10,040 nucleotides of DNA from NCBI GenBank assembly GCA_039180385.1, contig JBCDDJ010000229.1:1-10040 (forward strand), given 5' to 3'. Source of the DNA: SIO4C1 sp039180385. GTDB lineage: Bacteria > Cyanobacteriota > Cyanobacteriia > Phormidesmidales > Phormidesmidaceae. The position numbers and the translations under genes were made by a program. The notes beneath the pieces were generated by a model. That model searched no databases. It saw nothing but the letters and a program-made list of their open reading frames with translations, and was not told the DNA's origin. Each line of letters opens with the position of its first letter. The first letter of the stretch is position 1. This document shows positions 1-6,837 of this stretch, piece by piece.

Positions 1-602
1 CCATCCACTTCTTTATTTTCGACCTCGACGTCAGAGACGGCGGACTGGCTGGCGGGGCACCAGTTGACCAGATAGTTACCGCGATAGATCAGTCCTTCAT
101 CATAGAGTCGGATAAAGGCGGTCAATACCGCATCGGAGAGCCCTTCATCCATGGTGAAGCGTTCCCGGCTCCAGTCAGCGGAGACGCCTAGTTTGCGCAG
201 CTGGTTGACGATGGTGCCGCCGGATTCTTCTTTCCACTGCCAGGCGCGGGCCAGGTAGTCGTCTCGATCGACGTCTTTGCGGGTTTTGTTTTGCGATCGC
301 AGCTCCCGATCCAAAATTGCACTGACGGCGATGCTGGCATGGTCAGTCCCCGGCAGCCACAGCGTATTGCGTCCCTTCATCCGGTGGTAGCGCACCAGCG
401 TATCGATCAGAGCCTCCTCAAAGGCATGGCCCATATGCAAACTGCCGGTCACGTTGGGCGGCGGGATCACCACACAGTAAGGATCCCCATCCTCGGCTGG
501 ATCGGCCTTAAAAACTTCATTGTCTGCCCACTGCTGCTGCCATTTGGTTTCAACAGCGGTGGGTTCATATTGGCTTGACAGGTTGGGGGTGGGTGCAGTC
601 AT
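1..602 (-). CDS. valS: Valyl-tRNA synthetase, N-terminal part (runs off the left edge)
   Basis: This class I aminoacyl-tRNA synthetase charges tRNA-Val with valine in the cytoplasm. Translating the minus strand from the ATG at 602-600 gives 200 residues without a stop before the window ends; the rest of the gene lies to the left. The N-terminus begins MTAPTPNLSSQYEP. The HIGH-type ATP-binding motif is visible as PPPNVTGSLHMGH (residues 47-59), followed by LPGTDHASIAV (83-93), LGVSADWSRERFTMD (138-152) and NWCPASQSAVSDVEVE (180-195), which marks entry into the editing-domain region. The GTDHASIAV variant, where many bacteria have GTDHAGIATQ, fits the cyanobacterial form as I recall it. No strong Shine-Dalgarno sequence precedes the ATG, but the family N-terminus (YEPxxVExKWxxxW) begins at once, so the start is well placed. 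It is transcribed away from the spacer at 603-975. The KMSKS motif is beyond the window. Confidence 0.95.
   Translation of the reverse strand, partial: MTAPTPNLSSQYEPTAVETKWQQQWADNEVFKADPAEDGDPYCVVIPPPNVTGSLHMGHAFEEALIDTLVRYHRMKGRNTLWLPGTDHASIAVSAILDRELRSQNKTRKDVDRDDYLARAWQWKEESGGTIVNQLRKLGVSADWSRERFTMDEGLSDAVLTAFIRLYDEGLIYRGNYLVNWCPASQSAVSDVEVENKEVD
293..300. repeat. HIP1 palindrome GCGATCGC
   Basis: A perfect copy within valS, one of three in the window. Confidence 0.85.
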
Positions 603-975
603 TGCCCAGGCTTAGATACGCTTTCTTACCTAACGATTTTGCCACGGTGCGACAAAAAGGGCACGGACTCAGCTGGAATTTCGGATAGCTGACCCTGACC
701 CTGTGTCCCCACTGCCCCAAATCTGACAGGTCAAAATTAGTCTCCCCGTCTACAGATGGATCACTTACCATATTGGTAAATTTACTGATCAGGGAATTAC
801 CCGGATACCGCAATCATCGAGCTGAAACTGATAGCTAGTATCGACACCTTGTTTCACCTGCCATCCCCAGGCTGCGGATTAAAATAGACAGGCGTTACAA
901 AAGACAGAACCTGCATCTGCCCACCCAACACACCTTAGGCTGACCACAGCCATTCACCACGCAGATCGCAGAATC
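603..975. other. Spacer between valS and the divergent orphan gene
   Basis: These 373 bases lie between the starts of two divergent genes and should hold both promoters. I see no tRNA or convincing small gene. An open frame on the minus strand (813-565) runs into valS in another frame and resembles nothing. The only clear structure is the palindrome cluster at 765-792. I could not pick out a -35/-10 pair with acceptable spacing: TAAAAT at 880-885 is a possible -10 toward the right, but lacks a matching -35 at 16-19 bases. Confidence 0.6.
765..792. repeat. Cluster of three abutting palindromes
   Basis: Three short palindromes overlap or abut in 28 bases: TTACCA-TAT-TGGTAA (765-779), GTAAATTTAC (776-785, perfect) and CTGATCAG (785-792, perfect). 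They lie in the valS/orphan spacer, about 165 bases upstream of valS and 185 bases upstream of the orphan gene. Dyads like these can be operators, but no known regulator consensus was recognised, so a regulatory role is inference. Confidence 0.5.
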
Positions 976-2037
976 ATGAGAAAAATTGCCCTGGCAGACA
1001 TCCCAGAAGAATATTACGAGACACAGCCCTTGGCATTTCGTGGCAACATCAGTACTGCTCCCGTCAAAAAGCCCACTGATATCTCTAAGATTCCCCAACA
1101 AATTTGGATCAAAAAACCAGGTTCATCGGGAAAGCTACCCCAAGATTTTGAGGGGGTGATCGTCGATCTATCCATTCATTCATCAGTGAATTTGTCCGTT
1201 GATTTACCCCATCCTAAGCAAGGCCGATCAGCTGAGCGCACTGGACATGACGTTGATGCAAAGCGCGAACGCTTAATCAAGCTGGATCAACCGTTGTTTC
1301 ACTACCGAGACGATCAAGAGATCGATCGGCTTTACAATGCCGCCTTCAATCAACCGCTAATCAACAGCGAACAAAGTATCCGGGATTTAACCCTCAAAAT
1401 CGAAAATCGTTTCCAAGCAAACGGGGCCTCCGTAGCAAACCGGATGGGCAACCGGTCTCAAAAGACAGCCTCAATCAGTGCCTACAATCCTGGACTCAAT
1501 GCAGCTGAAAAATGGCTACAACTCCAAATCCACTTGTTGAACAATGAGCAGGTCATTCTAGATCTTGAAACAGACCACAGTAACGAGCTGACCAAACTTG
1601 ACCATGTGATTGCTCAAGTTCAGCAGTATGGTCTGAAATTAGACCCAAACCAAGTCCGCGAAAAGCGCAAACAGATTGGGTTAAGACTTCTCCAGAATAC
1701 GACTAATCGCCTGAAAGAAATCAACAACCGTCACACCATTATCAGTGCCAATTTTCAAGTAGAAGATCGCCAACAGCACTACAGATTGGTCCTTAGCTAT
1801 CCTCTCACCCAGATTTCCAAGAGAGAAAGCATCCTCATTACTGAGTTACCCAAACAGGAGATGGAATCAGGCTGGGCAAACTATTATGAGCGCCTGCTGG
1901 GAACCAAGATTCAGGCAAACGTTTTTGGCCTTATCATCAGCTCAGTCCAGATTGGACAGGGCTACTGGGAAATCATTATCAAACCGATTGTGGTTTATGC
2001 GAGCACGACAATCCGGGGGTTCAAATCAAAGGGATAG
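976..2037 (+). CDS. Hypothetical protein, 353 residues, family not recognised
   Basis: I do not recognise this protein. It has no signal peptide and no convincing membrane segment, so it is probably cytoplasmic. Residues 1-170 are polar and low in order, with many Lys, Gln, Asn and Ser. Residues 175-255 are rich in Leu, Lys, Glu and Gln and look helical, possibly a coiled coil (around LQLQIHLLNNEQVILDLE and VREKRKQIGLRLLQ). Residues 256-345 alternate hydrophobic and polar residues in short runs (HYRLVLSYPL, ESILITELP, VFGLIISSVQI, YWEIIIKPIVVY), suggesting a beta-rich C-terminal domain. No catalytic or nucleotide-binding motif is evident. The ATG at 976 has no clear Shine-Dalgarno sequence; a downstream start is possible. 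The gene is visibly AT-richer than its neighbours: bases 1561-1620 contain 26 G/C, against 33 in 9061-9120 of ctaD. That is compatible with a lineage-specific or acquired gene. It converges on the small exported-protein gene at 2122-2463. Confidence 0.75.
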   Translation: MRKIALADIPEEYYETQPLAFRGNISTAPVKKPTDISKIPQQIWIKKPGSSGKLPQDFEGVIVDLSIHSSVNLSVDLPHPKQGRSAERTGHDVDAKRERLIKLDQPLFHYRDDQEIDRLYNAAFNQPLINSEQSIRDLTLKIENRFQANGASVANRMGNRSQKTASISAYNPGLNAAEKWLQLQIHLLNNEQVILDLETDHSNELTKLDHVIAQVQQYGLKLDPNQVREKRKQIGLRLLQNTTNRLKEINNRHTIISANFQVEDRQQHYRLVLSYPLTQISKRESILITELPKQEMESGWANYYERLLGTKIQANVFGLIISSVQIGQGYWEIIIKPIVVYASTTIRGFKSKG

Positions 2038-2054
2038 AGCTTTATCCCCTCCGA

Positions 2055-2129
2055 GCCTTTAGAAATTTCGGTCAAATCAGGGGACCTTGAAATCCATGGA
2101 GCCCCTCATGCCTGGCAGCCTCTAAAGGC
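2055..2129. repeat. Nested inverted repeats between convergent genes; weak terminator candidate
   Basis: The outer arms GCCTTTAGA (2055-2063) and TCTAAAGGC (2121-2129) are perfectly complementary over 9 bases. Inside them, AGGGG (2079-2083) can pair with CCCCT (2102-2106), with a further CC/GG pair across a small internal loop. The right outer arm covers the stop codon of the minus-strand gene. The site sits where two convergent genes end, so it could end transcription both ways. It has no T-run and the outer loop is long, so it is not a classical intrinsic terminator. Confidence 0.35.
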
Positions 2130-2463
2130 CAACCTCCACGGAGTCATCATCCCCTGGGGTATCGGCTGCCGGCTGCTGCAAGACTTCTTGACGACGCTGC
2201 AAGTAATCAGCTGTCGCTTCGTTAAAATTTCGCTCCTGCTGCTGACGATAGTCAGCATCACTTAGGCCACCAGCCCGGTTAGCACGATGGATCAGCTCAC
2301 CAAAATCAACGCCGCTACCCGAGAAAACTTCACCACTTTGGGCCTCGTTATCTTGGTTAAATAGATCGGACGCATTGTTAGAACTTTGCGCCAGGGCAGC
2401 AGGTGCAGCAACTAGCCCCATGACGATGCTTAAGCCGCATGTTTTGTAGAAAAAGCTTTTCAT
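2122..2463 (-). CDS. Small exported protein of unknown function, 113 residues
   Basis: The N-terminus is a typical Sec signal peptide: basic start (MKSFFYK), hydrophobic core (CGLSIVMGLVAAP) and an AxA site, with cleavage predicted between ALA25 and Q26. The Cys at position 9 is too early and wrongly placed for a lipobox, so a lipoprotein is unlikely. The mature chain of about 88 residues is polar and acidic, has no cysteine, and contains DFGELIHRAN (53-62) followed by a Gln/Arg/Glu-rich helical stretch (70-97) and an acidic tail (DDDSVE). As I recall, small cyanobacterial exported proteins with a similar (F/N)xLIHxA block and a QQQ-rich tail are common and uncharacterised; I cannot verify this. 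It is the last gene of the minus-strand series, 96 bases after the permease stop. A weak pair TTGGAC/TATCGT with 17-base spacing upstream (about 2515 to 2487) could be its own promoter. Confidence 0.8.
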   Translation of the reverse strand: MKSFFYKTCGLSIVMGLVAAPAALAQSSNNASDLFNQDNEAQSGEVFSGSGVDFGELIHRANRAGGLSDADYRQQQERNFNEATADYLQRRQEVLQQPAADTPGDDDSVEVGL

Positions 2464-2539
2464 AAACGTAAGCCGCGATATGGCGATTGACGATACTTAG
2501 TGTAACAAGTTTGTCCAACGATGGACCGTCAAGGCTATA

Positions 2540-2555
2540 CCAATTTGGGAATTGG
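2540..2555. repeat. Short hairpin after the permease gene
   Basis: CCAATT (2540-2545), loop TGGG, AATTGG (2550-2555) form a perfect 6-base stem just after the permease stop codon and upstream of the small exported-protein gene. There is no T-run on either strand, so it is not a standard terminator. Palindromes of the form ACCAATTTGGGAATTGGT are, from memory, frequent between genes in some cyanobacteria. Here the flanks do not extend the pairing. Confidence 0.4.
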
Positions 2556-2559
2556 GCAT

Positions 2560-3447
2560 CTAGGCAATCCGGCGACCAATCAGAGGGCGAATCACCGCCA
2601 GGGCTAGACCACAAAAGACGACTAAAATCCCCAAAGAAACGCCCATGCTGACGTTGCCCCAGGGAGCTTGCATGACGAGGCTGCCCAGGCTCCAGTCGGC
2701 GTGCAGATAGACATAGCGAATGGGCTCGATAGCGTAGCTCAGCGGGTTAAGGCTAGCAATCACCTGTAGCCACTGGGGCATAAAGGAGAGGGGTACCAGT
2801 GCTGTGCTAGCAAATAGCAGTGGCAGGTTAGTGACAAAAATCACCGCAATCAGCTCAATGTGACCGGGCAGGGCAAAGGCCAACCCCAAGCTCAGGGCCG
2901 TCACCCCCAGGGTCAGGGTCAGCACAATCATCACCATCAGCGTCAGACCAGCAGCGCCAGGTAGGCCAGTGCCTAAAAAAGCACTCAACACTACGATCGC
3001 AACCGTCTGCGCCAGCGTCATCGCTGAGATAAACAGGGCTGATGCGATCACGATTGAAAACCGAGACGCCAGTGGGGCGACCAGCAATCGATTCAAAAAG
3101 CCAAACTCGCGGTCAAACATCACCGGCAACCCAGCGTTGAGGGCACCGCCAAAGGCGGTAAAGACAATGATGCCCGCCCCGATAAACTGGCCGTAGCTAA
3201 CACTGTCGCCAAATAAGTCCTTGGGCACATTTTGAAACAGTGCTCCAAATAAGATCAGCCACATCAGGGGCTGCACAATACCCGCGACTAGCGTAGACGG
3301 GCGTCGCTGTAGCTGGATAAAAAGCCGCTTAGTCAAAGCCGCCGTTTCTTGCAAAAAATCACCGAAACCAGGCGCTTTGAGATCACCCTGGTCTACTTTC
3401 CACTGCTGAAGCTGACTGTTTTGAATGCCGGGATAAGAGCTACTCAT
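2560..3447 (-). CDS. ABC-2 type exporter permease (DrrB-like)
   Basis: This is the membrane subunit of an ABC exporter; the substrate is unknown. The 295-residue protein has a polar cytoplasmic N-terminus (1-50) and six hydrophobic segments at about 53-72, 87-108, 131-157, 165-193, 197-220 and 266-288, the layout of the ABC-2 (DrrB/NodJ) family. Family marks are FDREFGFLNRLLVAPLASR (111-129), after the second membrane segment, and LNPLSYAIEPIRY (233-245), before the last. It starts only 12 bases after the stop of the ATPase gene, so the two are almost certainly co-translated partners. The ATG at 3447 has a weak GAG-containing ribosome site just upstream. The family is often annotated as daunorubicin resistance or multidrug exporter, but this label says little about substrate. 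Synteny with ctaA-ctaB suggests a housekeeping export role rather than antibiotic resistance; this is inference. Confidence 0.93.
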   Translation of the reverse strand: MSSSYPGIQNSQLQQWKVDQGDLKAPGFGDFLQETAALTKRLFIQLQRRPSTLVAGIVQPLMWLILFGALFQNVPKDLFGDSVSYGQFIGAGIIVFTAFGGALNAGLPVMFDREFGFLNRLLVAPLASRFSIVIASALFISAMTLAQTVAIVVLSAFLGTGLPGAAGLTLMVMIVLTLTLGVTALSLGLAFALPGHIELIAVIFVTNLPLLFASTALVPLSFMPQWLQVIASLNPLSYAIEPIRYVYLHADWSLGSLVMQAPWGNVSMGVSLGILVVFCGLALAVIRPLIGRRIA

Positions 3448-3459
3448 GGTTTCTCAGAT

Positions 3460-4485
3460 TTAACGTCTCATATTCTGCTTTTTCATCTCTGCCTTCATAT
3501 CGCGCTTACCCGCAGCGGCGATTTCAGCATCTAGTAGCGTGCGTCCGGTAGCGGCCAGGTAAACATCGTCGAGGCTGGGGCGCGATTGGGCGATCCCAAA
3601 GGTGGGTAGGTCCGCTGCTTTGAGCGCCTGCTGCACGGTGAGTAGAGCATCCGCGTCTGAGTCAACTACCATATTTAGGGTATTGCCCTGGGCGCTGTTG
3701 ATGATCACCTCCTGTACGATGGGCAATTTCTCCAGCAGGTCTTTGGCCTGGGTCGCCTCGGCATCGGGTGTAAATTCGCGAATTCGCAAGGTAATGCGTT
3801 CGCCCCCCACTTTAGTTTTGAGATCCGAGGGTGTGCCAGAATCGATCACTTTACCTTGGTCAATAATGGCCACACGGTCAGCCAAAGCATCGACTTCTTC
3901 GAGGTAATGGCTGGTAATCAAAATGGTCGTGCCTGCCTCACGCAGCTGCCGCAAAAATTTCCACACGGCGGAGCGGGTTTCAATATCGAGGCCGACCGTG
4001 GGCTCGTCTAGCACCAGCACATCGGGCTGATGTAGCAGACCCGCTGCCAGGTCTAATCGCTTTTTAAGCCCCCCGGAGTAAGTGCCGGTTTTCTTGTCTG
4101 CCCAATCTCCTAACTCCAACAGACCGATCATCTGATCAATTCGGGTTTTGGCCAGCGCGGTGGGCAGATGGTAGATCGCCGCCTGCAAATCTAGCAGCTC
4201 GCGCCCGGTCAGCACCTTATCCAGGGCCACCTCTTGAGCGATATAGCCCAACCGCTGTCGGGTTTGACGCGGATCGTCTAGCACTGAGACCCCACAGACT
4301 TCGAGATTACCCGCATCGGGCAGAGTCAGGGTACACAGGCAGCGAATGGTGGTGGTTTTACCCGCACCGTTAGGGCCAAGCAGTCCAAAGATTTCGCCCG
4401 ATTCAATCTTGAGCGACACGTCCTTAACTGCTTGGACATCTCCGTAGCGCTTTTGCAGCCCTTCAATTAAAACCGCAGGGGGCAT
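3460..4485 (-). CDS. ABC exporter ATP-binding protein (DrrA/CcmA-like)
   Basis: This subunit hydrolyses ATP on the cytoplasmic face to drive the ABC-2 permease encoded next. All nucleotide-binding motifs are intact in the 341-residue protein: Walker A GPNGAGKTT (37-45), Q-loop Gln84 (YIAQE), signature YSGGLKKRLDLA (136-147), Walker B VLVLDEP (156-162), D-loop GLD (165-167) and switch His193 (ITSHYLEE). After the nucleotide-binding domain, a C-terminal extension (about 230-315) ending in RPSLDDVYLAATGR is typical of the DrrA type (DUF4162 region). A further Lys/Met-rich tail (KRDMKAEMKKQNMRR) closes the protein. The start ATG at 4485 is supported by GAGGT at 4494-4490, four bases upstream. The gene lies 104 bases after ctaB and 12 bases before the permease. 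A full-length ATPase with all key residues argues for an active exporter. Confidence 0.96.
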   Translation of the reverse strand: MPPAVLIEGLQKRYGDVQAVKDVSLKIESGEIFGLLGPNGAGKTTTIRCLCTLTLPDAGNLEVCGVSVLDDPRQTRQRLGYIAQEVALDKVLTGRELLDLQAAIYHLPTALAKTRIDQMIGLLELGDWADKKTGTYSGGLKKRLDLAAGLLHQPDVLVLDEPTVGLDIETRSAVWKFLRQLREAGTTILITSHYLEEVDALADRVAIIDQGKVIDSGTPSDLKTKVGGERITLRIREFTPDAEATQAKDLLEKLPIVQEVIINSAQGNTLNMVVDSDADALLTVQQALKAADLPTFGIAQSRPSLDDVYLAATGRTLLDAEIAAAGKRDMKAEMKKQNMRR

Positions 4486-4489
4486 GGGT

Positions 4490-4494
4490 ACCTC
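4490..4494 (-). promoter_or_regulatory. Ribosome binding site of the ABC ATPase gene
   Basis: On the minus strand GAGGT lies four bases before the ATG at 4485. It is the clearest ribosome site among the minus-strand genes and fixes the start just ahead of the conserved N-terminus. Confidence 0.7.
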
Positions 4495-4513
4495 ATTGGT
4501 GCTGTGGCAAAGT

Positions 4514-4532
4514 ACTGTGGCCTATCCACAGT
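4514..4532. repeat. Hairpin between ctaB and the ABC ATPase gene
   Basis: ACTGTGG (4514-4520), loop CCTAT, CCACAGT (4526-4532) form a perfect 7-base stem in the 104-base gap between ctaB and the exporter genes. Another CTGTGGC copy lies just to the left (4502-4508). There is no T-run in the transcript direction, so it may act as a processing site, weak attenuator or operator instead of an intrinsic terminator. Confidence 0.5.
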
Positions 4533-4589
4533 TTACCGTTAGTGGGCAAGGGGGGTAGATCAGTGGAAAACTTAGAGCTATTTACGTGC

Positions 4590-5567
4590 CTAAGCAATCA
4601 TGGCGATGACGGTATCCATCTGGTTGACCAGCGCCTGTAAGGCATGGCGGGTAGCTGGCAGACTGTCTACAACCATGCCCGCCGAAAGCAGCATCATGTA
4701 GAAGATGGAATATTTGAAGGTGCTGCGAGCTAAGTCGCGATCGCACGGACACTGCTTCAGCGCATAGGCCTTCTTCAAAAACAGCCCCCCCAAAATCAGG
4801 GCCACCAGGCCATAGAGCCAGCCGCAGGCCTCCGGCGGACAAACCATCAGCAGCGTCAGGGGCACCAGCAACAAGGTATACAACCAGATTTGCTTGGCCG
4901 TTTCTTCATCACCGACCACCACTGGCAGCATCGGCACATTTACCTTGGCATAATCATCCTGGATTAACAGCGCCAGCGCCCAAAAGTGAGGCGGCGTCCA
5001 GACAAAGACAATGGCGAAGAAAATCCAGGCGGCCCAGCCCAGCTCCCCCGTCACCGCAGCCCAACCCACCATCGGCGGGATCGCCCCAGCAGCGCCCCCA
5101 ATGACGATATTCTGAGGAGAAGAGCGCTTTAGCCAGTGGGTATAAACGCCGACGTAGATAGCAAGCCCCGCCATTGCCAACCCCGCCGCCAGGAGGTTAG
5201 CAAAAACCGTTAGCAGACTGAAAGAGGCCACGGCCAGGATGGCCGCAAAAATCAATGCGTCGCGGACCAAAATGCGCCCTGATGGGAGCGGTCGATGGCG
5301 GGTGCGCTCCATGTCGTAGTCAATGTCGCGATCGTAAATGCAGTTGATCACCTGGGCTGAGGCGGCGGCTAGCCACCCACCCAATAGCGTGACCAATACC
5401 AGCCAGGGCGATAGCTGCCCCTGCGCAGCCACCCACATACTGGCCGCCGTCTCGATAAGCAATAGGGGGATAATCCTGGGTTTGGTGAGCTGCCAATAGC
5501 TGCGACAAACCTGCCCAAAGTTTTCATGATGGGGCGTGGTCTTAGTCCATACAGTGGAAGTTTGCAT
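4590..5567 (-). CDS. ctaB: Protoheme IX farnesyltransferase (heme O synthase)
   Basis: This integral membrane prenyltransferase of the UbiA superfamily joins farnesyl diphosphate to the vinyl group of heme b, giving heme O, the precursor of heme A for the oxidase encoded nearby. The 325-residue product has about nine hydrophobic segments. The first Asp-rich motif is NCIYDRDIDYDMERTRHRPL (75-94; Asn75, Asp79, Asp83). TPPHFWALAL (191-200) and DDYAKVNVPMLPVVVGDEET (204-223) are the second conserved block. The open frame extends 52 codons further upstream, but that stretch overlaps the ctaA end and lacks family similarity. The ATG at 5567 gives the usual family length and places QLTKPRIIPLLLIE (26-39), the conserved start of the first membrane segment, near the N-terminus. 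Only a weak ribosome site (AGGA, about 12 bases upstream) is seen. It follows ctaA by 70 bases, probably in one transcript. Confidence 0.96.
   Translation of the reverse strand: MQTSTVWTKTTPHHENFGQVCRSYWQLTKPRIIPLLLIETAASMWVAAQGQLSPWLVLVTLLGGWLAAASAQVINCIYDRDIDYDMERTRHRPLPSGRILVRDALIFAAILAVASFSLLTVFANLLAAGLAMAGLAIYVGVYTHWLKRSSPQNIVIGGAAGAIPPMVGWAAVTGELGWAAWIFFAIVFVWTPPHFWALALLIQDDYAKVNVPMLPVVVGDEETAKQIWLYTLLLVPLTLLMVCPPEACGWLYGLVALILGGLFLKKAYALKQCPCDRDLARSTFKYSIFYMMLLSAGMVVDSLPATRHALQALVNQMDTVIAMIA
4737..4744. repeat. HIP1 palindrome GCGATCGC
   Basis: A perfect copy of the octamer overrepresented in many cyanobacterial genomes, here inside ctaB. It supports the cyanobacterial assignment. Confidence 0.85.
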
Positions 5568-5637
5568 ATTGTGTAGCGATCCTGATTTAGATAAGTAAAA
5601 GATCTTGCAGATAAGCGTGGATAGTAGGCTTACTTTC

Positions 5638-6627
5638 TCAGAGGGCTTCTCGCATGGAATTATCAACCTTGCGATGCTCTCCCGAAGAGACTTTGCGATT
5701 CTCCACAAGAGAGGCTTGGCCATCGCGCAATGCCAACCCGGTAAAACAAACTAAGGTGCCCAACAAGGCAGCCCCCACAGTTTGGTGACAAACGGTCAAC
5801 AGCTCAACCTGCAGATGCAGCCTAAAGGTAGCGATTCCCAAAGCGATTTGGAGCATGAGTAACAAACCGGCAACATTTACCAGTTTTCTCAACTGTCCAT
5901 CCAGAGCGGGGGTCCGCCAAACGCTGAGCACCAATATCAAAATGGCTAGCGTCGGCGGCACCACCCCAAAAATGTGATAATTCATGACGCTGCAGAGCTC
6001 GTTAAGGCCAAAGCACTGGTGTGCCGCCCAGCGTGAGCCTACGATGCCGCCCAGGATGCTTTGGCCATAGACCAGCAGAGCAGCCGCCCCCCCCAGCCAG
6101 GGCAAACGACCCGCATTGCCAGTGGGGCGATAGGGCATCAACGAGGTGCCGATAATCAACAACGTTGTAAAAAACAACAACGCGGTCCCCAAGTGGGCAG
6201 TAACAATATCAAAGCGCAGCAGCTGAGTGACCGTGAGTCCCCCTAAAACACCTTGAAAGACAATTAACAGCAACGCTGCGGTCGAGGCCCACGGCAACCA
6301 GTTGGGCAATGTCCGCCGAAACCAAAGGCTTAGCCCGACTAAGCCAATCGCCATTAACCCAATTAAAGAGGCATCCAGACGATGAAACCACTCCAAAAAT
6401 ACCTGTAAATTCATCTGCTGGGTGGGTACTAGTCGTCCATAACAAAGCGGCCAGTCGGGGCACGCCAGGCCGGCATTCATCACCCGAGTAGCGCTACCCA
6501 CTGCCATCAGGGCAAGGGTGGCCACTGCCATCTTCCAAACCCATCGACGGACGATGATCTCAGGGTTGACTTCCTTGTTTTCACTATCTGACCGGTCAGG
6601 CCTGGAACGCAGCGTGGAATTAATCAT
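5638..6627 (-). CDS. ctaA: Heme A synthase
   Basis: CtaA (COX15/CtaA family) oxidises the C8 methyl group of heme O to a formyl group, giving heme A, in the membrane. The 329-residue protein shows eight hydrophobic segments and the expected conserved residues: GLACPDWPLCYG (53-64) with the first Cys pair (56, 62), EWFHRLDAS (79-87) with Glu79 and His82, TAHLG (143-147, His145), a second Cys pair CFGLNELC (205-212), NYHIFG (216-221, His218) and VCHQTVGAALLG (279-290, His281). The four His are the candidate heme ligands. The first 25 residues are polar and charged. The tail after 302 is also charged and carries a short internal echo (ENRKV, EHRKV). The ATG at 6627 has no obvious Shine-Dalgarno sequence. 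It is the first gene of the minus-strand group and is divergent from ctaC. Confidence 0.97.
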   Translation of the reverse strand: MINSTLRSRPDRSDSENKEVNPEIIVRRWVWKMAVATLALMAVGSATRVMNAGLACPDWPLCYGRLVPTQQMNLQVFLEWFHRLDASLIGLMAIGLVGLSLWFRRTLPNWLPWASTAALLLIVFQGVLGGLTVTQLLRFDIVTAHLGTALLFFTTLLIIGTSLMPYRPTGNAGRLPWLGGAAALLVYGQSILGGIVGSRWAAHQCFGLNELCSVMNYHIFGVVPPTLAILILVLSVWRTPALDGQLRKLVNVAGLLLMLQIALGIATFRLHLQVELLTVCHQTVGAALLGTLVCFTGLALRDGQASLVENRKVSSGEHRKVDNSMREAL

Positions 6628-6760
6628 TGCCGTTGGGGGTTCTTTTTGAAAAAGTTCTTTAGGGGTCCTTTGGCTCCACTGTAAGAATTATTTTCTGGAG
6701 ACGTGAAATATGTTTAGAGTTTTTTCGCAATCTCTCTGCTGCAACCACTGCCGAAATGTA

Positions 6761-6772
6761 GGTCATATGTCC
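6761..6772. repeat. Operator-like near-palindrome
   Basis: GGTCATATGTCC reads the same on both strands except at one symmetric pair of positions. It lies 133 bases upstream of the ctaA start and within the shared spacer. No specific regulator is recognised. Confidence 0.3.
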
Positions 6773-6795
6773 ACAGGGCATACCTTTAAGCCACC

Positions 6796-6825
6796 TGTTG
6801 CGAAATGTTGCGAAATGTTGCGAGG
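6796..6825. repeat. Tandem repeat, three 10-base units
   Basis: TGTTGCGAAA occurs at 6796-6805 and 6806-6815 exactly, and as TGTTGCGAGG at 6816-6825 with two changes. The period is close to one helical turn, so bound proteins would line up on one face of the DNA. It lies midway in the ctaA/ctaC spacer. Confidence 0.85.
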
Positions 6826-6837
6826 GCTGCCGCCTCG

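Noticed and set aside
565..813. 82-codon open frame on the minus strand with a CPFC pair, overlapping the valS start
   Set aside because: It overlaps the well-supported valS N-terminus in another frame, resembles no known protein, and a single CPFC in a short frame is weak evidence.
3460..4485. ABC pair as a dedicated daunorubicin resistance system
   Set aside because: The family name reflects distant homology only; no antibiotic synthesis genes are nearby and the context is respiratory.
4582..4842. 86-codon frame on the minus strand within ctaB
   Set aside because: It is an alternate-frame shadow of a clear ctaB coding region, with no independent similarity.
5568..5723. 52-codon upstream extension of ctaB
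   Set aside because: It overlaps the ctaA 3' end in another frame, carries no heme O synthase similarity, and the ATG at 5567 gives the usual family length.
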